Part shown: positions 1 to 6,981 of the stretch, piece after piece
Numbering within the stretch: position 1 is the stretch's first letter
How the letters are laid out: every line of letters starts with the position of its first letter
Assembly (NCBI RefSeq): GCF_019880225.1
Contig: NZ_CP082284.1
Location: 310,001-374,000, forward strand
Origin: Halobaculum rubrum
GTDB taxonomy: Archaea; Halobacteriota; Halobacteria; Halobacteriales; Haloferacaceae
Direction: 5' to 3'
DNA length: 64,000 bases
Notes under the pieces: generated by a model
Told to the model about the DNA's origin: nothing
Seen by the model: only the letters and a program-made list of their open reading frames with translations
The model's database searches: none
Translations under genes and position numbers: made by a program

Positions 1-180
1 CCCGATTCCAAAGCTCAGAACATACAGCTTTAGATCATTTGGAATAAGAATAATCGACTCTGAGAAGACCAGACCAACAGCAACTGCCAGTAACACCAGT
101 CTTGCAACAAAGGTGGCCCACTTTGGGAGATTGTATTTTTTATACTCGGTATACCCATTTGGAGAGTCTACCGTCGCCAT
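1..180 (-). CDS. Hypothetical membrane protein, N-terminal part
   Basis: An open frame starts at an ATG at 178-180 and runs off the left edge, so 60 codons are visible. After about 25 polar residues comes a hydrophobic stretch (residues 25-40, VARLVLLAVAVGLVF) that looks like a first membrane helix. An AT-rich TATA-like element around 200-210 lies about 27 nt upstream of the ATG, which fits leaderless transcription in haloarchaea. I do not recognise the family, and the rest of the gene lies outside the window. Confidence 0.6.
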   Translation of the reverse strand, partial: MATVDSPNGYTEYKKYNLPKWATFVARLVLLAVAVGLVFSESIILIPNDLKLYVLSFGIG

Positions 181-237
181 TCTTTGGCGTTTGCAACTAT
201 TTATTTCAGTATAAATTCACCTGTCGAGACGTTTTGA

Positions 238-501
238 CTACCGCCACCGACTCTCGATACTCGTCCGATAGTACAACCCGAGAACGTCGGTATTCGCGAT
301 ATCTTGGATCGTCCGCGGGTTGTATTCCTCCCTCGCGTCCTCGACGTTCCGCGCCGACTGGACGAGGTGGGTAAGCGCCGCGTCGATCACGTCGGACCGC
401 GGAGGATCGTCGCCGTCGCCGGCCGCGACGATCCCGGCCGCTTGGTCCAGTAGTCGTTTCCGTTCGTCCGACAGCCGCAGGGTCGTTCGTTCAGTCCCCA
501 T
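238..501 (-). CDS. Ribbon-helix-helix-like haloarchaeal DNA-binding protein
   Basis: This is an 87-residue acidic protein. Its N-terminus (TERTTLRLSDERKRLLDQAA) fits a ribbon-helix-helix arrangement of one strand and then helices, and the second part (SDVIDAALTHLVQS) resembles the second RHH helix. Such small proteins usually bind operators as dimers and often repress their own or neighbouring genes. A TATA-like element (TTATAAAG, about 524-531 on the complementary strand) lies about 27 nt upstream, so the ATG at 499-501 is probably a leaderless start. The target is unknown. It faces away from the defence cassettes and may mark the island edge. Confidence 0.7.
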   Translation of the reverse strand: MGTERTTLRLSDERKRLLDQAAGIVAAGDGDDPPRSDVIDAALTHLVQSARNVEDAREEYNPRTIQDIANTDVLGLYYRTSIESRWR

Positions 502-903
502 ATCCGGCGGCTGACCTCCCCCCTTTATAATCGCATGTATGAGCGGAGTCCGGATCGCGTCGATCTGGAGTCACCGGAGGGGTCCCGCATTATATACCCC
601 CGGCCGCGCGGCCGCTCGGAGCTGCGGACTCGACGCGAGGGACCGTCCGGATGTATGCACGAGGACCCCCGCTCGCCTGGGGTGTGCATACGCTGGGTGT
701 GCATACATCGCGGATCCCCGTGACATTGGCGCGCGACCCCGTGGATACGGAGCAAGACCACTCATCAAAGCCACTAGCGGTCTTACCACTCACTTTTCCT
801 CCCTCATATTTGTAGAAATGGGTATGAGTGCCTCCACAGATTCCTCAGATGAATTATATTTGAAAACAATAATGTAACCGGAAGATGGTTTTTGACTACT
901 GGA
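502..903. other. Intergenic region with repeat copy 1 and the helicase promoter
   Basis: About 400 nt without a convincing gene. It holds the leaderless promoter of the RHH gene (about 524-531), a GC-rich palindromic stretch near 600-615, an inverted GTATGCAC octamer at 653-660, repeat copy 1 (681-744), and an AT-rich TATA-like element (about 853-858) that probably drives the helicase gene. Short open frames here read straight through the repeat and look spurious. Confidence 0.55.
681..744 (+). repeat. Dispersed cassette-boundary repeat, copy 1
   Basis: A 64-nt element with two direct GTGCATAC octamers 15 nt apart, an invariant core GTGACATTGGCG at 720-731, and two CCCCGTG heptamers about 22 nt apart around the core. 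It matches copy 2 at 57 of 64 positions by my alignment. An inverted octamer lies just upstream at 653-660. All four copies in the window point the same way, and this one precedes the RecQ/DprA cassette. Confidence 0.85.
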
Positions 904-3684
904 ATGTCGGAGCCTCAATCACCACTGACTGATATCCCCGCTGTCGGAGCAACTCGTTCGAAGCGTCTCCAAGAGGCGGGATTTGCGACCATTTCCGACA
1001 TTGGCGATGCAGAAACAAATGAACTGGCCAATGTCCCGGCGATAAACCCGGATATCGCACGCTGTGTCAGGCAGGGAGCTAGGGAGTTACGGGGTGATGA
1101 TGACACGATTCAGAACCAGATAGCGACCGACTGCGGTGTGCCGAGAGAAGCAGTCGCCGAAGCGTTCGCCGAGATCGCTTATCGGGGAGGGTCGTTCGAG
1201 ACTAAAAGAACCGCCCTCCGGGAGGTGTTCTGCAAGGCTAATGAGGAATCCATCCTGCACCTCAACGGACACTCGCTAAGATTTCTTTTTCTGCTGTACA
1301 ACGCCGGCTTTCGTGATCTCGACGCCGTCGCGAGCGCCTCTCTCAGCGAGCTCATTAACGTAAGTTACTTCGATAAACAGCGGGCCCAAGAGGTCAGAGC
1401 AACCGCACGCAACGCGAAGGCCGACATGCGGGGGCGCTCCTCTGAGGAACAGTCGAGCGAGGAAGGCGTCGGGACGGAGTTCATCTGCGAGGAATGCGGC
1501 GAAACGTTCGAGTCCGAATCCCATATCCAACAGCACAGCCACCGCAATACCGAAGCTAAGGACGCATCTCGACAGTCCGACTCGAATCCGGGAGGTACGT
1601 CCTTCGAAACGTCACCACGCGTTACAAGGGATCAGGCGCAGAAACTCCTTGAAGAGAGCATCGGCCCCGAGGCCGAGTTCCGGCCACAGCAACGGGAGGC
1701 CATCAGCAGACTGGTTAACCAGAAGGAACGCCTATTTATCGTCCAGCGAACGGGGTGGGGGAAGAGCACCGTTTACTTTATTGCGACACGGTTGCTCCGA
1801 GACCAAGGTTCAGGGCCGACCCTCATCATCAGTCCACTCCTATCGCTGATGCGAAATCAAATCTCGAATGCCGAACAGCACCTGAACCTCAACGCAATCA
1901 CCATCAACTCCAACAATGAAGGGGAATGGGACGAGGCCAAAAGGGCGGTGATCGAGGGGAACTGCGATTTGCTGCTTATATCACCTGAACGACTCGCGAA
2001 TCCGGAATTCCGGCAGGATGTCCTCAACGAGATGGAGCAGGGATTCGGGATGCTCGTCATCGACGAGGCCCACTGTATCTCCGACTGGGGCCACGACTTC
2101 CGCCCTGACTATCGGCGTATCAAGCGCATCATCAAACGGTTGCCGGAGAATATCCCGGTCGCTGCAACGACCGCGACGGCGAACGACCGGGTGGTCGAGG
2201 ACGTTACCACACAACTCCCAGACCTAAACCCGATTCGCGGCACGCTTGTCCGCGACTCACTCAAAATCCAGACAATCAACCTGGGCTCCCGGGAAAGGCG
2301 CCTGGCGTGGCTAGCCGAAAACGTGACCGAAACCCCAGTCTCCGGCATCATCTACTGTCTCACCACCAATGAGGTCGAACAAGTCGCCGACTGGTTAACC
2401 GACCAGGGCCTCGACGTCCTCCCGTATCACGGGCGGCTCGACAACGAAGTCCGCCGAGAGCGCGAACAGAAGCTCCTGGACAACGAAGTCGACGCTCTGG
2501 TCGCGACCAACGCGCTCGGAATGGGATTCGACAAACCTGATCTCGGCTTCGTCATCCACTTCCAGCGTCCACCTAACCTCATCCGATACTATCAAGAAAT
2601 CGGACGTGCCGGGCGAGACATCGACGAGGCGTACGCCATCCTCCTTTCTGGCGAAGAAGACGACGACATCGCCGAGTACTTCATCGAGAGCGCATTTCCG
2701 GAGCCCGAGGATTTCGAGAGCGTGCTCTCGACAATCGGGACGAGCGACGGGCCAGTTTATCGCCGCGCGATCCTGAGACGGACGGACATCAGCTGGAGGC
2801 GGATGAACAAGTGCCTCGATATCCTCCAGGTGGAGGGAGCCATCAGCAGGGAGGATGAGGGCTATGTGAGAACTGCAAACTCGTGGCAGTACGACTACGA
2901 GCGGTTCGAGCAGGTTACAGAACGGCGTTGGGAAGAGCTCGAACGAATTAAAGAGTTTGTCAGAACGGATGAGTGCCTCACCCAGTTCGTTGATGACGAA
3001 CTCGACGGGGACCTGGAAGAGCCCTGCGGGCACTGTGCGAACTGCGCCGGCAACTTCCTCCCATCCGCCGTTCAGAACGAGGAGTTGATTCAGGAGGCAA
3101 TTGAGCACTACCAAAGCGAGGGATGGAACGTGATCGAGCCCCGAAAGCAGCGGCACAAACAAGGTGGCGGTCGCGAACGAATCCCTGAGAGGGTACGCAT
3201 GGAGGCTGGTCGGGCACTGTGTGTCTGGGACGACCCCGGCTGGGGAACGGACGTTCGGGAAGGCAAGTACGAACAGGGCCGCTTCGGCGACGATCTCGTC
3301 GAGGCAGCCGCCGCGTTCATCCGTGAGGAATGGAATCCATCCCCGGAGCCGAAGTGGATTGCAGCTGTGCCCTCGACATCGACCGAAGGAGTGGTCACCG
3401 ACTTCGCCAGCCGGCTGGCAGAGAAGTTGGACATTCCATTTATCGATCGCATCAAGAAGGTGGAGAACACGCGTCCTCAGAAGGACATGGAAAACTCGTA
3501 CCAGAAGTGCTGGAACGTCGAGGGGGCGTTCAATACAACCGACGAAGTCCGCGGCGATGCAGTCCTTCTCGTCGACGACGTAGTTGCATCCAAGTGGACG
3601 TTGACAGAGACAGCAAAGGAGCTTCGCTTGGCCGGAAGTGGGCCGGTATATCCCTTCGCCTTAGCCAAGCGCCGAGGCGGGTAA
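904..3684 (+). CDS. HhH/zinc-finger/RecQ-family helicase fused to a phosphoribosyltransferase-like domain
   Basis: This 926-residue multidomain protein has, in order: two helix-hairpin-helix-like segments (about 10-65 and 120-170), a C2H2-like zinc finger (about 195-213, CEECGETF), a superfamily 2 helicase core with Walker A RTGWGKST (about 282-289), the RecQ signature VIDEAHCISDWGHDFRPDY (about 385-403), a RecQ-type Cys zinc site (PCGHCANC), and a C-terminal phosphoribosyltransferase-like domain with a PRPP-loop-like VLLVDDVVASKWT near residue 890. RecQ enzymes unwind DNA 3'-5'. PRTase domains of this type occur in ComFC/ComF. The ATG at 904 is preferred to the upstream TTG. It is followed after 6 nt by a DprA-like gene, so the two probably form one module. 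A nucleic-acid-acting defence role is inferred from the domain mix and the island setting. Confidence 0.85.
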   Translation: MSEPQSPLTDIPAVGATRSKRLQEAGFATISDIGDAETNELANVPAINPDIARCVRQGARELRGDDDTIQNQIATDCGVPREAVAEAFAEIAYRGGSFETKRTALREVFCKANEESILHLNGHSLRFLFLLYNAGFRDLDAVASASLSELINVSYFDKQRAQEVRATARNAKADMRGRSSEEQSSEEGVGTEFICEECGETFESESHIQQHSHRNTEAKDASRQSDSNPGGTSFETSPRVTRDQAQKLLEESIGPEAEFRPQQREAISRLVNQKERLFIVQRTGWGKSTVYFIATRLLRDQGSGPTLIISPLLSLMRNQISNAEQHLNLNAITINSNNEGEWDEAKRAVIEGNCDLLLISPERLANPEFRQDVLNEMEQGFGMLVIDEAHCISDWGHDFRPDYRRIKRIIKRLPENIPVAATTATANDRVVEDVTTQLPDLNPIRGTLVRDSLKIQTINLGSRERRLAWLAENVTETPVSGIIYCLTTNEVEQVADWLTDQGLDVLPYHGRLDNEVRREREQKLLDNEVDALVATNALGMGFDKPDLGFVIHFQRPPNLIRYYQEIGRAGRDIDEAYAILLSGEEDDDIAEYFIESAFPEPEDFESVLSTIGTSDGPVYRRAILRRTDISWRRMNKCLDILQVEGAISREDEGYVRTANSWQYDYERFEQVTERRWEELERIKEFVRTDECLTQFVDDELDGDLEEPCGHCANCAGNFLPSAVQNEELIQEAIEHYQSEGWNVIEPRKQRHKQGGGRERIPERVRMEAGRALCVWDDPGWGTDVREGKYEQGRFGDDLVEAAAAFIREEWNPSPEPKWIAAVPSTSTEGVVTDFASRLAEKLDIPFIDRIKKVENTRPQKDMENSYQKCWNVEGAFNTTDEVRGDAVLLVDDVVASKWTLTETAKELRLAGSGPVYPFALAKRRGG

Positions 3685-3690
3685 GTCCAA

Positions 3691-4752
3691 ATGGAGCAAC
3701 CCGACCTCTCCCGTGATAGCCATGTGGTCCTCCTCCTTGCCTCCCACCTCGGAGGGGAACCAGATGGCGAGGGCTCGGATAGCGGCCTCGGGCCGGCTGG
3801 CTGGCAGGATTTCGCCACCAACGTCGCCGACTCCTCCCTCGACTCGCCCGGTTCACTGCTAGAACTGGAACCAGACGAGTGGCCCACGGACATCTGGACG
3901 AATCAAGCCAATCGAGAGTGGGTGACACAGCGACTCGGTCGATCGACGCGTTTAGCGATGTCACTTGAAGATCTCAACAATCGGGGCATTTGGGTTACGA
4001 CTGTCTACGAGCCATCGTATCCATCTCGGCTTGCTGAAAACCTCGGTCGAAAGGTACCACCATTCCTCTACGTGGCTGGCGAGGAAGAACACCTCTCGAC
4101 TACTGCGGTCGGATTCGTCGGGTCCCGGGACGCAGACGAGACCGATCGAGGCCACACTCGCCGACTGGTCGAGAAGGTGAGCGACGATGGATTTGGGATT
4201 GTCTCGGGTGGTGCGAAGGGAATCGACGAAACGTCCGAAAAGACAGGATTGGAGTACGGTGGCCCTGTAATTGAGTTTCCCGCGGAGGGGATTCATCACT
4301 GCCTCCAAGATGGGACCATCCGAGATGCGGTGATGGAAGGCCAGATGACACTCGCCTCGCACTACCATCCGCGTGCATCATGGAACGTTGGGGCGGCGAT
4401 GGGACGGAACAAGCTGATTCATGGCTTCGGGAAGTATACAGTCGTCGTGCGGTCCGGAGACGAAACTGGGGGGACGTGGGAGGGTTCAATCGAGAATCTC
4501 AAGCACGGATGGTCGCCACTCCTCGTCTGCAAGGATGACGACACACCCCCGGGAAATGAGGCCTTAATCAAAGAGGGTGGAATACCGATCGACCCGACTA
4601 CAATCCCAAAAGAGGAATCGCTTGACGAGTGGATAAGTGCGCAAAGGCAGAACGTATCTGATTCGGTCGGGCATGACGACCGGCCAACGCGCTCAGTCGA
4701 CGAAATAAATTTGCCGAACGACACGCAGTCCTCCCTCAACGACTTCGAGTAG
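3691..4752 (+). CDS. DprA/Smf-like Rossmann-fold protein
   Basis: A 353-residue protein whose middle carries DprA/Smf landmarks: FVGSRDAD near residue 145, the nucleotide-loop segment GIVSGGAKGIDE near 170, then NVGAAMGRNKLIHGF and VVVRSGDETGGTW. DprA binds single-stranded DNA and loads RecA during transformation, and DprA-like proteins also occur in antiviral operons. The N-terminal 120 residues are acidic and unassigned. It starts 6 nt after the helicase-PRTase gene and is surely co-transcribed. Together they resemble the competence set of ComFA helicase, ComFC PRTase and DprA recast as two genes. Natural competence is not implied by the sequence. Confidence 0.8.
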   Translation: MEQPDLSRDSHVVLLLASHLGGEPDGEGSDSGLGPAGWQDFATNVADSSLDSPGSLLELEPDEWPTDIWTNQANREWVTQRLGRSTRLAMSLEDLNNRGIWVTTVYEPSYPSRLAENLGRKVPPFLYVAGEEEHLSTTAVGFVGSRDADETDRGHTRRLVEKVSDDGFGIVSGGAKGIDETSEKTGLEYGGPVIEFPAEGIHHCLQDGTIRDAVMEGQMTLASHYHPRASWNVGAAMGRNKLIHGFGKYTVVVRSGDETGGTWEGSIENLKHGWSPLLVCKDDDTPPGNEALIKEGGIPIDPTTIPKEESLDEWISAQRQNVSDSVGHDDRPTRSVDEINLPNDTQSSLNDFE

Positions 4753-4775
4753 TTCAACACCGGTCATGTACTTCT

Positions 4776-4839
4776 TGTGGGCATACACTGGGCGTGCATA
4801 TATCGCGGATTCCCGTGACATTGGCGTGCGACCCCGTGG
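4776..4839 (+). repeat. Dispersed cassette-boundary repeat, copy 2
   Basis: Begins 23 nt after the dprA-like stop codon. It has the same layout as copy 1: two GCATA(C/T) half-sites 15 nt apart, the invariant GTGACATTGGCG core at 4815-4826, and CCCGTG repeats around it. It separates the helicase/DprA cassette from the polymerase cassette. Confidence 0.85.
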
Positions 4840-5035
4840 GTTCACTTATTGATCCCTCACCACAGGACTATAGGCCGTTAGGCTTGTTGAAGGCCTTCGC
4901 AGGAGATAGATCCTAGCCGCCGTGCTGAATAGAGGACGCGAATCGGTTATGCAGATCCAATGACCCACAAAAATCTTGACGCGGTCTCATACGTACTATG
5001 GCCACCCAAGACTTATTTGGGAGGCTACTATACTC

Positions 5036-5659
5036 ATGAGACGGGTTCCAAGATTACCTATGACCAAAGACGAAGAACAGGAACGAGAACGAATAACGAC
5101 CACCATCAGTCCAAAAACTAAGATGAACCTCAAAGAGGGAGAAGGGGCGATGGGCGTACAGATCGATAGATTGGTTAACAACGGGTCTGAGATGGATTTC
5201 CACATCGTCAATACAAATGCTCAACATCTCAATGACGACGGTGCGAAAATCTATCAAGCAGGGAAAGTCGTAACATACGGCCCCGAGAAATTTGAAAAGA
5301 AGCTGAATAACATCAACCCAGGTGATGGGGTTTTCTCTTATGTTAGCAAGGGGGAAGTGAATTATCCAGGAGGATTCAAAGCCTTCGGGATCGCTCGCGC
5401 ACCATACGACGGGGTTCCAACTGAAGGAGATGCAAGGATTTACCCGAACGACGGTCACGAATATGAGTATCACGTCCCCGTTACTTGGCTAGCAGTCCTT
5501 CCGGACAATCGGACGGTTACAGTTCCCGAGAAACGCCGATTTGTCGGTGAACAACCCACGGACACGAAAATAAAGGCCCGCGACCAAGAGCTTCGTCAGG
5601 GATGCCGGCTACTTGCTGAGGTTATGCTCGGGCGATCCGGCTATCCACTAACCTGGTAG
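5036..5659 (+). CDS. PUA/EVE-like domain protein (tentative)
   Basis: An acidic protein of about 207 residues that I recognise only weakly. The central stretch (GDGVFSYVSKGEV followed by GGFKAFGIARAPYDG) resembles the beta-barrel of EVE/PUA-like domains, which bind modified bases in DNA or RNA and are common in defence islands. The N-terminal 20 residues are highly charged. A TATA-like TTATTT at about 5012-5018 sits about 24 nt before the ATG at 5036, which supports that start; ATG 5060 is the alternative, and a TTG at 4976 is unlikely. It lies alone between repeat copy 2 and the polymerase operon. Confidence 0.6.
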   Translation: MRRVPRLPMTKDEEQERERITTTISPKTKMNLKEGEGAMGVQIDRLVNNGSEMDFHIVNTNAQHLNDDGAKIYQAGKVVTYGPEKFEKKLNNINPGDGVFSYVSKGEVNYPGGFKAFGIARAPYDGVPTEGDARIYPNDGHEYEYHVPVTWLAVLPDNRTVTVPEKRRFVGEQPTDTKIKARDQELRQGCRLLAEVMLGRSGYPLTW

Positions 5660-5902
5660 CCATCTGCTGAATAGATTCTCTGTATCCCGCATGCCGATCC
5701 TATCAGTTTTTGAGGTTTCAACAGAACCGGAGCGTTCACTTACACATCGGAATCATCATTGATGGGATAAACGGGGGTTGCTGAGATGATCGCAGGACAG
5801 CACTGCTTTTGATCCCTCAATCAGCACCGTCATTTGGCCGTGTTTTACTTCCACTGAGCATGGACGGCTCGCGACTATTGTCCAGTAGTCTACCCATGAA
5901 GT

Positions 5903-6655
5903 ATGCAACGCGACTGGTCGAACGGTGGGGTCGAGCTACCGTCACTCCAGCCGGGAGTAACGCTACTCGATATCGACTCGTCCCTTGGCGTCGAACCGCT
6001 GTGTGCGGTCGTCCTCGATCATTTGCTCGGGGAGTCCGGTCGGGCGTTTTGGGTTGACGCCGGCGGACACGCTCGAACCCGAACGCTTCACCGGCTCGCT
6101 CCCCATTCGAGATACCTCGACCGGATTACGGTCGGGCGGGGGTTCACCGCCTATCAGCACGCTTCTCTACTGGATCGACTCCCGCGGATCGTCTCGAATA
6201 GTGCCCTCGATAGGGAGCCGCCAGCCCTTGTCGTTGTGCCGGGCATGGACCGACTTTATCGAGACGACGATATCCCTCGCGAACAAGCGCGGGATCTCCT
6301 CGTTCGCCGACTCGCGACGCTCGCTGCTATCGCTCGGGAACGCGAGGTCCCCGTAGTCCTCACCCGGTCACGTGAGGACGAATTGAGCGAGCCGCTCGTG
6401 GCCGCCGCTCGCGAGACACTGACCTGTGAGGCAACGAAATTCGGACCGCGGTTCACCGACGAGGAGGGTGAAGACGAGACGTTGGTCTACCACCTCGGTG
6501 ACGGCTGGATGCAAACCACGCTCGCGTTCTGGCAGGAAATCCTCCAACACCGTGCCCGTGCTGCCGGCGCTCTGGTCGACGAGGACGGTCCCGCGGCGGA
6601 CACACCAGGTAACGTCCCGAGCCCATCCACACCCGTGACCCCGGAGGGATGGTGA
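5903..6655 (+). CDS. RecA/RadA-like ATPase lacking Walker A, polymerase-associated
   Basis: A 250-residue protein with the alternating strand-helix pattern of a RecA/KaiC core. The strand FWVDAGG at about 49-55 and the Walker-B-like ALVVVPGMDRLY are visible, but there is no GxxxxGK[ST] loop, so ATP hydrolysis is doubtful. It overlaps the next gene by 7 nt, and that gene is followed directly by a DNA polymerase. From memory, RecA-like proteins accompany PolB2-type polymerases in haloarchaea, and in bacteria the RecA-like ImuA acts with ImuB and DnaE2 in mutagenic repair. A role as polymerase recruitment factor is inferred. Confidence 0.65.
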   Translation: MQRDWSNGGVELPSLQPGVTLLDIDSSLGVEPLCAVVLDHLLGESGRAFWVDAGGHARTRTLHRLAPHSRYLDRITVGRGFTAYQHASLLDRLPRIVSNSALDREPPALVVVPGMDRLYRDDDIPREQARDLLVRRLATLAAIAREREVPVVLTRSREDELSEPLVAAARETLTCEATKFGPRFTDEEGEDETLVYHLGDGWMQTTLAFWQEILQHRARAAGALVDEDGPAADTPGNVPSPSTPVTPEGW

Positions 6656-6975
6656 CTGTGGGCCGGACGAACCCGACGTTCCGCGATATTCTCTCGCGGA
6701 TGGAAGACGAGTGGGGCGACTTCCGGCGTGCGCTCCGTCGACGACACCAACCGCTATTCGATCGGCTCTGGACCTACGCCAGAGAGCACGCCGACGCGGC
6801 GGGGAATCTCAACCATCCCGACCGACTCGCTCCCGTGCTCGTGAGTATCGACATCGAACAGGAGGACCGGATCGACGAACTCGAACGCCGCGTCTCGGAA
6901 CTGGAGGCGGAGGTTTCGGACGAGGAGTCAACGGCGGACCGATCCTCCGAGGTGGCCGCCACCGACGACGAATAG
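6649..6975 (+). CDS. Small coiled-coil protein of the polymerase operon
   Basis: A 108-residue acidic protein. The first 70 residues are helical and Arg-rich (FRRALRRRHQ), followed by a heptad-like segment (DRIDELERRVSELEAEV) that should form a coiled coil, and a disordered acidic tail. It overlaps the RecA-like gene by 7 nt and ends 6 nt before the polymerase, so it is probably an adaptor or dimerisation subunit of the same complex. I know no named family for it. Confidence 0.65.
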   Translation: MVTVGRTNPTFRDILSRMEDEWGDFRRALRRRHQPLFDRLWTYAREHADAAGNLNHPDRLAPVLVSIDIEQEDRIDELERRVSELEAEVSDEESTADRSSEVAATDDE

Positions 6976-6981
6976 CCCCAG

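Noticed and set aside
539-877. 112-codon open frame spanning repeat copy 1
   Set aside because: It crosses a dispersed non-coding repeat and the helicase promoter, and the product looks random.
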